Shown here piece after piece: positions 34,901-43,715 of a DNA stretch of 64,000 bases; the first letter of the stretch is position 1; every line of letters starts with the position of its first letter. Below the pieces are notes generated by a model. It was not told where the DNA came from. It ran no database searches and worked only from the letters and a program-made list of their open reading frames with translations. Origin of the DNA: Gordionus sp. m RMFG-2023 (Eukaryota > Nematomorpha > Gordioida > Chordodea > Parachordodidae); contig NC_088776.1 in assembly GCF_954871325.1 (NCBI RefSeq), forward strand, positions 9,617,985 through 9,681,984. Reading direction: 5' to 3'. A program made the translations under genes and the position numbers.

Positions 34901-36589
34901 AATTGGCACTAGATTGACAAATATTTTTTTTATAAATAACGATCTTGGAATATTAATAACACTTCATAATATATTATTCAACAAAAATATTTTAAAGAGG
35001 GATCTGTAGTGGCAAATAAAATCAGCCAATGCTTTGGAAACCAATTTGATTTCTAAATTGTCAGATTCTGAACATTTCTATAAAATAATTTTGTTTTATA
35101 ACAAGTTGTGAAGTTATATAGATATTCCAATATGTTTATGCATAAAAAATTTGCTGCCAATCTCATGCTAGTTCTTAGATATTCACATTTATGATTAGGT
35201 CATTACAAAATCAACAAAATATTTGCACAGCCCTAATAATTAGGTCCAATGTATATCAAGCAAAATAAAATAGATAAATATGTATAAAACACTATTTAAT
35301 CCAAGCTATATGATCAAAAATTTAAATATGTAAGAGACTATTAAAATGAATGGGCATAATAAACATGTACATTATAATTTAATTTTTTGTAGATAAAAAT
35401 ATATTGTAAATTCTAAAAAAAAATTTAGTATTTAATAATTTATAAATTTCAAATTGAATTATAATCCCCCCCCCCCACCAGATATCCTTAAAATTAGGTA
35501 AATGATTTAAATTATATGAAATTCATGAATTATTATATATTTCACAGACCTGCAGGCCCGGCCCTAAGCCTGGCTGTATTTTATTATTTTTAAATATACC
35601 CGGGCCAGGCCTGAAAATTTTTTTTAAAAAAATACCCTGGTTAGGCTAGGCCATATATTTTAAAACCAAATATTTGAAATTGCCATTATTAGCTATAAAA
35701 ATCAAAAATAAATAAAATATATTCAAAAAAAATCCAGGCTGGGCCAGGTTGAAAAAATTTCTTTAAAAAAATCTGTGCCAGTTTAAAAAATAAAATTGGC
35801 CTTGCCTGGATTTTTTTTAATCTGGCCCAAGTTTTATATTTTCAGGCCAGTCCCAGATTTTTTAAATATATAATTGTTTTAAATTTTTATGAATAATAAT
35901 GGCAATTTAAAATATTCAGCCTGGACCAGGTATATTTAATAAATTACAGCCCAACCTATTCAGGTTAGGGTTGTAGGTCTCAGGTATATATTCATTTTGA
36001 TAAAACTAAATTTTCCAATAAATTGATATTTATTAATTTTATAAATTTGGATAATATTTTATCAAATGTTTTTAAAATATATAATAAAAAATACATTAGA
36101 TTGCTGGAAAAGAATGACTTTATCAGGGTCTATACCACATGCTAACAATGTTGCAATTGACTTGCATATATTAAATCTGAAATTGACATTGTAATATAAA
36201 TTAATAAATGCTAATTCTAAAATAATGTTACAATAAATTAATTTAGTAGATTTCAAAGCTTAAAATATTTCAATAATAATAAACTTAAGTTTTGATGGAT
36301 CTTGATATTTAGTAATGGCATGTAAGTCGGCAATAAAATAGTATATATTTTTTTTATTACAATAATTATTTTGTATTTTAACCCATGAATTTATGGCTCC
36401 AAAATAATTTCCAATATGAAAATTACCAGTAGGCTGTATTCCTGACACAATAATTTTATCGTTGCCTACCTAAATAAATGGATTTACTATTATTATAAAA
36501 GGAATTTGCATTACATCATTACTTGGATAATGAATATTTTTAAAGTTTCGTAAGAAACATTTGGTCTGTGGTAAATTTTTTAAATGCAT
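13996..36589 (-). CDS. WARS2: Mitochondrial tryptophanyl-tRNA synthetase
   Basis: Eight exons on the minus strand, in order: 36589-36515, 36469-36285, 36176-36095, 22509-22322, 22238-22117, 21438-21247, 20819-20716 and 14268-13996. All junctions keep phase, and the exons sum to 1,221 bp (406 residues). The enzyme charges mitochondrial tRNA-Trp. Diagnostic motifs are the class I signature PTGNFHIGNYFGA, FIADLHAIT, LLACGIDPDKVILFQQS, HAELCWIL, LFSYPVLQAADILLYK, PIGEDQ, the KMSKS loop (LKMSKSD), LQNLFNIY and the C-terminal GSELAKV...IKNLIGFL. The first 25 residues (MHLKNLPQTKCFLRNFKNIH...) are basic, as in a mitochondrial presequence; an in-frame stop upstream fixes this ATG. Introns range from 45 bp (intron 1) to 13.6 kb (intron 3) and 6.4 kb (intron 7), the two large ones filled by mobile elements. 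Exons 1 and 7 are the least certain, but both restore phase exactly. Confidence 0.9.
14383..15599. mobile_element. hAT-type transposon relic with 8-bp target duplication
   Basis: The ends TAGGCACATATGCAGG and, inverted, CAGGCACTTATGCAGCG are flanked by AAATAGTA on both sides (14375-14382 and 15600-15607). That is a perfect 8-bp duplication, as hAT elements make. An open frame on the minus strand (15263-15033; ends SRGKIKYLVDFFCEDA) may be transposase debris but shows no decisive motif. A MITE sits inside at 14607-14820. The whole nest lies in WARS2 intron 7. Confidence 0.8.
14607..14820. mobile_element. MITE family A copy inside the hAT relic
   Basis: Begins TAGTGTTGTTAAACG and ends with an AATACACTA variant of the inverse end. 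The interior phrases AGCCTGAAGATTTT and GGAACAAAGGTTTGGACATC match other copies. The flanks CTTCTCAG and CTTCACTA are only partly alike, so any target duplication has decayed. Confidence 0.75.
15610..17332. other. WARS2 intron 7 sequence around the piggyBac relic
   Basis: Besides the piggyBac relic this holds an ATTCG-rich stretch at 15730-15860 with several short internal inversions (TTCGAAT, CGAATATTCGATTCG), and then AT-rich DNA. No WARS2 exon is seen here. Confidence 0.4.
16320..16860 (+). pseudogene. piggyBac transposase C-terminal relic
   Basis: In one frame KWYDNRFVVISSFVG (from about 16339) matches the piggyBac KWYDN...VLxSTFVG block. A frame change then leads to VPRPNILKIYKEGMGGVDLHD (about 16436-16500), the family's MGGVDxxD hallmark, then a broken NSWL stretch, and finally DHWPDACETRERCKLC (about 16748-16795), resembling the C-terminal cysteine-rich domain. 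Stops and at least one frameshift make it non-functional. Terminal repeats and TTAA sites were not fixed. It lies in WARS2 intron 7. Confidence 0.75.
17590..18785 (-). pseudogene. Minus-arm reverse transcriptase-RNase H fossil
   Basis: The coding part of the left arm of the palindrome. It covers the second half of the reverse transcriptase and the RNase H region and reads outward, towards lower coordinates. It is an incomplete piece of the element described at 17333-20499. Confidence 0.8.
18773..20242 (+). pseudogene. Plus-arm reverse transcriptase-RNase H fossil
   Basis: Covers the single-copy centre (early reverse transcriptase motifs, with PRVISDFSEVSK and KIDIRSAFFSI) and the right arm, reading outward. 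The N-terminal parts, any gag-like gene and any integrase or recombinase are absent, so it is a partial element. Confidence 0.8.
21488..21695. mobile_element. GC-patch MITE, family C (CAGAGAYC ends)
   Basis: Ends CAGAGATACC and, inverted, CAGAGACCTGCAGG. The interior alternates GCCCGGTC-type patches with T/A runs. Similar copies lie at 29635, 35545 and 50355. It lies in WARS2 intron 5, between exons 5 and 6. Confidence 0.6.
22560..22911. other. WARS2 intron 3, exon-proximal part
   Basis: About 350 bp between exon 4 and the outer edge of the nested transposons. It contains an unmatched GC-richer patch near 22600-22660. No exon is seen. Confidence 0.35.
23446..23805 (-). pseudogene. hAT transposase C-terminal dimerisation domain
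   Basis: 119 open residues with the hAT_C hallmarks NILNWWKTSHIDFPNLSLAL, YLAISASSASSESAFS and GGLRREKDSFKA. It is the 3' coding end of the BED-finger hAT relic, and is still open although its upstream parts are broken. Confidence 0.85.
26600..27066 (-). pseudogene. Gag-like fossil, minus arm
   Basis: The left arm carries the zinc-knuckle gag-like sequence reading outward. Its apparent N-terminus runs into the antisense of the integrase module, a by-product of the inversion. Confidence 0.7.
27073..27316 (+). pseudogene. Integrase C-terminal (GPY/F-like) fossil
   Basis: The last ~80 residues of a Gypsy-type integrase, with VGRIIWARLF...KKWEKGRIVENLG and RHNDHVRLGE, ending shortly before the LTR-like stretch. 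Its upstream part is missing because the palindrome arm begins there. Confidence 0.7.
28225..28410 (+). repeat. 92-bp tandem duplication in the LTR/leader-like stretch
   Basis: The phrase TTGTTGTTAAAATCCTGAG recurs at 28243 and 28335, each followed by GTGAAAGACAAAAG and AAATATTGGTTATAATATTT. It is a direct repeat with period 92 inside the retroelement centre. Confidence 0.85.
28495..29061 (+). pseudogene. Gag-like fossil, plus arm
   Basis: A 188-residue open frame with one CCHC knuckle and a polar, Ala- and Glu-rich C-terminus, starting just after the LTR/leader-like stretch. It is part of the element at 26197-29605. Most gag domains expected upstream of the knuckle are absent. Confidence 0.7.
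29635..29882. mobile_element. GC-patch MITE, family C
   Basis: Starts CAGAGGCCTGCAG, ends GGGCAGGTATCTG, and holds five or more GCCCGG-type patches separated by TTTTTTAAAAA. It lies in the second hAT, just right of the retroelement fossil. Confidence 0.65.
31225..31540 (-). pseudogene. hAT transposase N-terminal part
   Basis: The open peptide MLTMFCGLDLRSFDTIHRE...YFAKKSIIPNPTSISKNL matches the region that follows the BED finger in hAT transposases. The stretch 31446-31540 connects it to the BED finger but contains a stop. It is the same element as 23446-23805, split by the insertion. Confidence 0.6.
31960..34376. mobile_element. LINE foldback (inverted pair of LINE 3' ends)
   Basis: Left arm 31960-33067 and right arm about 33188-34376 are inverted copies with the 3' ends outward; the 120-bp centre (33068-33187) continues the right copy. 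The plus copy reads HKYLGITINSKGN in the centre, then IYIISYLTYGI, TWDNKKSNLYKIQIF, INKCLRN and a C-terminal KKMMRIVFFLLIS in shifting frames, as at the end of a LINE reverse transcriptase ORF. The 3' region has two ~95-bp units with GGTACC...GGATAAGCCAGGATCC and a CAGTGAAT/ATTCACTG hairpin. The left arm lacks about 81 bp present in the right, so the arms have diverged. It lies in WARS2 intron 3, directly beside the hAT nest. Confidence 0.8.
34440..35540. other. WARS2 intron 3 AT-rich sequence
   Basis: No exon and no clear element. A C-run occurs at about 35466-35476. Confidence 0.4.
35545..35983. mobile_element. GC-patch MITE, family C, long copy
   Basis: Starts CAGACCTGCAGGCCCGGCCC and ends GTAGGTCTCAGG. 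The interior alternates GGCCAGGC-type patches with T/A runs, which fits a decayed and possibly doubled copy. It ends about 110 bp before WARS2 exon 3. Confidence 0.55.
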
Positions 36590-38790
36590 AAATTTTATGC
36601 ATGCATGTTCTAAAGATTTCTTAATATTATGCTGTTAAATAGTGGCCGATATAATGGATTTGTAAAATACGGCATTTTCGGATGAATCTATGGTATACAC
36701 TTTATGAAATTATAAGTTAATATGTAACCTATAAAATTAAAATCATTTTACATATATTTATTGTAAAAAAATCTAGGGAAGTTGAATAATATTAAATTAA
36801 ATTTATTTAGAAGGATTTGAATTCAATGGACATGATATTAAATCTTTATGAATATATGGGAAATCTCCTAAATTTATAGTTAAACAAAAATCTAAATATA
36901 CTTAATTAAAAAAATTAACTTTATTAAACCCATCCCTAATTAAGAACTCTCATTTAAATAGGGTACAGGCAAATTTTTTACCTTCTTATGGCCTAAAGGC
37001 GTTTAAGCATAAACCTATTCTTTATGTGCACAAAGAATACTACGGCCTCCCTGAAAATTTGTGGAGGAGTTTCATTTTAATTTTAAACCGTTAAAATTTT
37101 TGCCCAGGTTAATCGGCTTGAGATGAATCAAGATTAGTTCTATTGTTTTTAACAGTATAAAAGGCGAAACGCTTAAATAATGACAAATGAAACAAAATTT
37201 TTAAATATTGTGCAAGTTTTTTTGATGAAAAGACAGAGTGGGTACAGTGTGAGACTATGTGCTTGCACCATAGTTTTAAAAAAATTGTTAGTCTTAGGAT
37301 GAACTACGGTTTCTTTAAAGAAGTAAGGTGGGGCTCAAACTATAGATGGGGACATCATATGTAGGAGCGGAGGAGCTAGGTTTAGTTTGTTACCAAAGGG
37401 GGTAGGTATTTAAGGTGGGTGGGGGGGGGGTAAGCTAGGAGATAGGCAAGGGGTTAAATTTATTGGGGTTTATCAATTAAATATTTAGATGAAATAGGGC
37501 AAAATATAATATTGTATAAAAATATTTATTGATTATTAGAAACCTGTTATAAAACAATGGGATGAAAAAATATCGATCAAATCTATAAATTGGATTCAAT
37601 CATAGTCATTATTTTTCAAATAAAACTTATTTATGCATAATTTACCTTTTAAGTATAATTTAAAAGAGTTATATATTCCATCAGCTAACTCATATTCACG
37701 CCAAACAATATAATCCAATAATTTATTCATTGTTAACGAGAGGTTATTTAATTAAAAAATAATTCTTTTACATTCATAATTTTTTTATAGTTGATAGTAG
37801 AGTATTGATAGTTCAAATTATTTATGGGGGCATCATTATGATTAAAAAGATATTATTCATAATGTGGGAATATCTCCACAGAGGATGGAGAATTTTTCTT
37901 AGTGAGTAGTTTTTGACGGAGGTTAGCTTCCTCTGAATATCCTGTCATATGACTCTGGATGGAAAACGATTAAGTTTGGCAGAATTTACCAAGGAGCACT
38001 AGATTATTAGACAACAAAAATAGCTATAGAACCATAAAAGAATGACTACAAATTATAACCAATTTAAATAAATACGAATAATAACAATAATCAATTGTAA
38101 ATAGCTCATGGAAATAGTTAAAGTTATTTATTTAAAATCAGTTATTCGTATCTCTTAGTCTTCCTTATTTTAATTTTATATATAACATAATAATTCATTC
38201 GGGATATGAGTAGTGGTTCAAAAAACATTAAAACAAACCAGCCAGGTTTAAAATTGGCCATAGCTATTAGTCGTAGTTATTTTATTAAATTACTATGGCT
38301 ATTATATTAGTCATAATGAATATAGCTAATAGCTAAAGTTATTTTTTCTAATCTAAGGCTTAGTCAAAAGCTGTCTTGATTTGCATTTCCCCATCATGAC
38401 TTAACTTCCCTCCTGCCAAAAAACTTAGGAGAACACCTTGAATATCTTAATTCTTTTAAAATATATTTCCATTTTTTGCTACTCATATTAAATTTCCTTT
38501 TTTGATTAATTTTAAGATGTAATATTTTGGTAATATTAAATAAAATTTTCCTAATTTAGAAAAAATATATTGATAAAGTGGGTTCCTGCATGTTGAAAAG
38601 ATAGTGATGCAATGGCACACTGCACCCAAAAATAAAGCCACCATCAATAAAAATGCCAGATTTTTTAAAAACATAGTTTAGAGGAGGCTACCAAAGAACT
38701 CAGATCAAAATATCTATAGGTATCTTTTTGTAACACCAAATTTTAATGATCTAGCCATGCTCCCAGTTTCTACTTAAAGAAGAAAGTTAT
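36590..38790. other. Region 5' of WARS2, no gene recognised
   Basis: Immediately upstream of the WARS2 ATG an in-frame TAA marks the 5' leader. Further up the DNA is AT-rich with a G-run near 37420. A 63-residue hydrophobic frame at 38674-38483 (minus) has no supporting context. Confidence 0.4.
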
Positions 38791-38801
38791 AAAAAATAAA
38801 A

Positions 38802-39007
38802 TCTGGCCTCTAATCAATTAATGCTTTTAAGTAGTATACAGTTTATTTTCAGTAAATTATGGAATATTCTATGTATTTTTGACACTTTAATCATACTTTT
38901 AGTATCTGGCATTTAATCAATTAATGCTTTTCAGTAGTATACAGTTTATTTTCAGTAATTAAGGAATATTCTATGTATTTTTGACACTTTAATCATACTT
39001 TTAGTAT
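38802..39007. repeat. 103-bp tandem duplication
   Basis: Two head-to-tail copies begin at TCTGGC at 38802 and 38905 and both run through AATCAATTAATGCTTTT, GTAGTATACAGTTTATTTTC and ACACTTTAATCATACTTTTA. They differ at a handful of bases. No coding role. Confidence 0.9.
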
Positions 39008-39009
39008 TT

Positions 39010-40215
39010 ATAAATTGAAATTAAAATTGTATTAAAGCTATTTATTTTTTAACTTTGAATAAATCGATCTCGGTGTCTCTATCTTACAATCTCAATCTCT
39101 AGAGTCTTATAATGTGATTCTTTTAAATTTATATGATAAAATATGTAGTCTAATTTTCTTTTGCTTGTTTCTAAATCTAGAAAGAAGACCTAATATAATA
39201 TAAAAACTACAAACTCCAATAGGATGATACGAATTAATTTTTTAAAATAAAAATTTTAATTACCGGCCAATTTTATGACTTAAGTGCTTGAAAAAAAATA
39301 TAAAAAATTATTTCTTAAATCGAAATGATGATCATCTTAGAAGCGATATAAGTATATATAAAATGGACGTAAAGAAACTAGGGGAGAATTTTTAATGATA
39401 GTTTTGGTTATAGTTCGATTTCTAGCCTATTTTCTCTCAGTTCTACCCGGATTCCAGATTTGATTTGACTTTTTATGCGAAGGTTCAAATCTGAACATCT
39501 TTTAAAAATAAGCCTTCTAATTTTTTTTTTTACGTAACTTTACAAAAAAATGAAAATGAAGGTGTTTCCAATTTATAATCCTGCACTATATATTTGAAAG
39601 GAAATATAAAAATATTTTCCAAAGGTTTCATAAGAATTTTAAAAAAAGCATAAAAAAAATTTTTTTCTTAATTTATTGATTATTTTTTCTTAAAAAGTAA
39701 ATATAAAATTTTATTAATATCATTATATATAAGGTTTGATCAATTTTTTTGCTATATCTTTTTATGACATATTAAATTAATAAGCTTTCAAAAAAAAATT
39801 TTTTTAATATCATTTTATCTTCTTCTAACCAAAAAACAGTTATCAAAACTATAAAAGCAAATCGAGCGTTAAACTTAAGTTTGAAATGAGAATTTTAAAT
39901 GTATTCATAATTTTAGGGAAAAAATAGGCCATTTATTATATTAAAAATGTAAAAATAATAATTTTATCAAATTGGAATGATGATAAATATAAATACTATA
40001 ATTTTGCTCAACCAACCCCCCCCCCCCGCTCAAGGCTGGAGTTCAGGGTGTAAGAAAAAGAATAAAATTTAAAACAAGGAGATTGGGGAATCAAAATCAA
40101 AAAATATGAAACTGCTGCCGGTATAACCACGTGACCTGTCTCTGAGTTCCTATTGATATTTTATTTTATAACCCCGAAAATTATATTTTACACGATAATT
40201 CAAATAACATTCACA
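39010..40215. other. AT-rich intergenic region
   Basis: No gene. A C-run lies near 40017-40027. Confidence 0.4.
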
Positions 40216-40572
40216 TAGGCAGATCCAGGTTTTATTTTAGGGGGGGGGGGCACTATTAGATGGATTTTTCCCCCATGAATTTTATTGAAGATCTTTAGGT
40301 TAACTTATTTTAGGTCTTTGGCTATATTAGATTTTTATAAAAAATAATTTAGGGTCTTCACTTTTTTTAATATCAAAATAGTTATTTTTAAAAGTTATTA
40401 ATTTTTACATCTTCCCATATATTTTATATATATTGAGGGGAGAGGGGAAGGGGGTGGTGGTGTGTAGGGTGAAAATTTTTATTAGCTAAAAATGATATTT
40501 ACGGAGAACAGGTAAATTTTCGATGGGGGATGAAATTTCCCCATTTCCTCTCCCATCGGCTACGCACCTGAT
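40216..40572. mobile_element. hAT-type non-autonomous element, family B, with target duplication
   Basis: Starts TAGGCAGATCCAGG and ends GGCTACGCACCTGAT, with an internal G-run after the left end. It is flanked by CATTCACA on both sides (40208-40215 and 40573-40580), an exact 8-bp duplication. No coding capacity. Confidence 0.7.
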
Positions 40573-40580
40573 CATTCACA

Positions 40581-43500
40581 GAGAGAACAAATTTACTGAT
40601 TATGAACTCAACTGGTTTTCTTGCAAATTTTGGAGGAGTTAATAATGGCTCACCTGATGTGGCTTGAATTATTATTATGTAGCTAAGTTGACTTCGTGGA
40701 TAGGATTAAAAAATATTAGGTATAAATTTAAATTATTAATTATAATATAACATTATAAGAACTTTATCCCTGACGAACTTAATTAACTTTATTCTACAAG
40801 AAAATTAACATATTCTTATTGTGATTCTTCAAAAAAAAATCTTTTTATTTAAAATTAACTCTGATTACCGCTTTTAGCTATTATCGATTTTCGCAAAACT
40901 TTTGTCAAAATATTTTATGTAAATATTATATGAAAATATGAAATCATAAAAGTATACAATATTTTTTTTTCTCCCATTTCAAATCATCAAAATAAATTAC
41001 TGGAAAAATATATTATTATAATTTTATTCTTCTTCATTATTATATGTAATGTAATGTTCATGTTCATTTTCATAAATATATATTATATTATCCATATAAC
41101 ATAGTATATTTGGCATTATTTTTGGTTTATTATTTTAAGTTTTATTAATATTATTTTATAAATTAGCTGCTATCTTCGGATAACTTAACACAATATGACT
41201 AGGAAAGAATAATGCGGATATGAGAGGGGGTAGCGTTGACTCAGTGTAAACCTTAGAAATTTTATCTCTATTGTCATATCAATCTCTTTTCAGAAAATCC
41301 CGTTATCATTTACTTGCAGTACGGTAAAAATGTTAATGATACATTTAAAACGTATTATACTGATACAAATCATGGTTTCCAGATATTATTTCAAATGCAT
41401 TCCTTTTTAAATGTTGCTATTATACACAATAATAAAATCGATACATTTCCGATACAAAAACGATATGCTTTTTTTTAGTCCTTCAATAAGTTTATATAAA
41501 TTTGTAAAAAATTTAATATTAACCATTATCACATGAAAAAATATTATTAAATATAAATATAATACACTAAACATTTTTATTTGCTATTATAAATAGAATC
41601 ATTTTTAAATTTTTTTGTTAATTAACATCTCCATCGATCACTAACATTTTTGCTAATCACCTACAGGTCTTGCCTGGTGAGCATATTTTAGGCCGATGCC
41701 CAAGTAGAAAGTTCGCATCATAAAATTTTATTTCTGAAACAGGTCACTATTTTAAATAAAAGCAAAGGGTGGGAGGGCAGGTTGAAAAATTAACAAAATA
41801 ACCAAAGTTTTACCAATCTTCATCATCTCGCCAGGCCTATAAATTTTTTATTAATATCTCTGGTTGCAACATTAAATAATTGCCTTTCTTAGGCGCCAGG
41901 CAGAATAATGTTGAAAAATGATTTTAATATTATAATCTATGTGCAGAGATCATTTTCGAAATTTTTTCTAAAAAAATACTGTTCAATCAATTTCGTCATA
42001 AAATGAACAATCTTTTTTTTTAAAATTATATTTTAAATTCTGAAAAGTTGATAATTTATTAACTAATATACTTTTGTTTCAGCTCTTTCTTTGTTTCATT
42101 CTCTGGGTTTGGATCCAATCCCAATAAATTATGAGTCCAGCATGGCTACTATATACGTTCACCATCTTATATTACTTGTAAATCTTTATGTACAACTATT
42201 AAAAAATAGTTTAATTGAATATGTAAAAGATAAGACTAACACATATTTGCCAGAAGTTTAGCCTTGAGCGTTCGATATTAGAAAAGCGTACCAGGCACAG
42301 TATTACAATAATTTAACTTTGTCCTGCTGATGTGAGTAAAATGAATAAAATAAAATTGTCACTCACTTCAGTGAGAGAACTAACTTTATCCTTAAAATGA
42401 AGAAATTAATATATTTAGATAAAACAAATTATATATTTTTTTAATTCGGGGTTGAGACAATCTATAATAATAATAATATAAGTTCATATAATACTTTAAA
42501 ATTCAATGTCTTATTATATTAATTAATTTAGCACCTATTGACTCTCAAACCCTCTTTGATTCACAATCCTCTTTTGGAAATTATGTAATATTTATTAATT
42601 GTATTCAGATTCATAATAGTCGGGTTATTCTAAATAAATGTTTGAGTAAGTATCACTCTTTTATGTGAGTAAGAATTGGAAGATGGGGTAGGATTTTTAT
42701 TCAGTGGTTTAGGAATATTATATTTTTTGCTGGCTTAACTCATTGATAAGAAAACGTCTTATTTTTATTTTTGATAGTATCCTAAAACCTCTTTAGTATT
42801 GAAAATTTTTGGCTCGATAAAGTTTAATCTTGCAAAATTAATTCATTTTTTTCTAATAGTTAATATTTTTAAAGGGCATAGGAATATGGAGAAGTTTGCA
42901 ACTTCTTGAAATAAATGGAGTTAAATATTCAATTGTTTAAAACTTAGCAATAAAGGCTAAAAATAATTTCAGAAATAGATTTATGCTTCTAAGATTGAAC
43001 AGATATCATATAATAGAAGATAGTTTAAAAGTAGTCTTCTCTAGCCTATATATATATTGGTTTTTTATACCATCATGGCAGAAAAATTATATGACTCCAA
43101 AAGAGTTAATGAGATGCTTAAATTTTAGTAATATTTTATTTGGGGGGAGAGGGGTCTGGAATATCTGCCCACTTCTTATAAACATTCTACTTTCGCAATA
43201 TAATTTATATTAATATTTTATAATCCTAAAAAGAATAGCATATTGTTTATGAACAATATTTTAATTATTATATTTTATTAAAATATTTTTTGTTTTAAAA
43301 AAAAAATTATGTTTTAATATAGTAATAAAATTTATTGTGTATATTTTCTCTAGAGAATAAATAACTTATTCGTTGCTCATTAACTTTTTAAATTGCTTTT
43401 TATAAAATAAGCAATAAAAAAAAAGAAGAATTTTTACTAATCTTTATCGAAAATATTTTTCTTGCTTCTTTTGATTACATAACTGTGAGAAAGGAGAGAG

Positions 43501-43715
43501 CACTTTTATTTTTTTTAAAAAATATTAATCTATCGCCACAATAAATATTAGCTGCTGGCATTAAATTTTTATCAATAATTTTTTATCATATCATGTCATA
43601 TATGGTCCATCCTTTTTTTTTACAAAAAAAAATATATTTTTAAAATTTAGCAAACGATTTTATTTTTAATTTTAGAAATGACCAGATGAGGCCGTTATAA
43701 CCCCTTCTGAATTTA
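40581..43715. other. Region 5' of the aquaporin gene, no gene recognised
   Basis: AT-rich throughout. An open frame at 42983-43213 (plus) shows no domain. Directly before the aquaporin start, TTTAATTTTAG at 43665-43675 looks like a splice acceptor, so a non-coding first exon may lie upstream. Confidence 0.4.

Noticed and set aside
36470-36514. WARS2 exon 1 joined through a donor other than the GTAATG at 36514.
   Set aside because: Another nearby GTAATG (in ...CCAAGTAATG) puts the frame into a stop. The 45-bp intron at 36514-36470 is the only choice I found that restores phase.
38483-38674. 63-residue hydrophobic minus-strand frame as a small secreted protein.
   Set aside because: It starts with a hydrophobic stretch but sits in AT-rich DNA, where such frames arise by chance, and no exon partners are seen.
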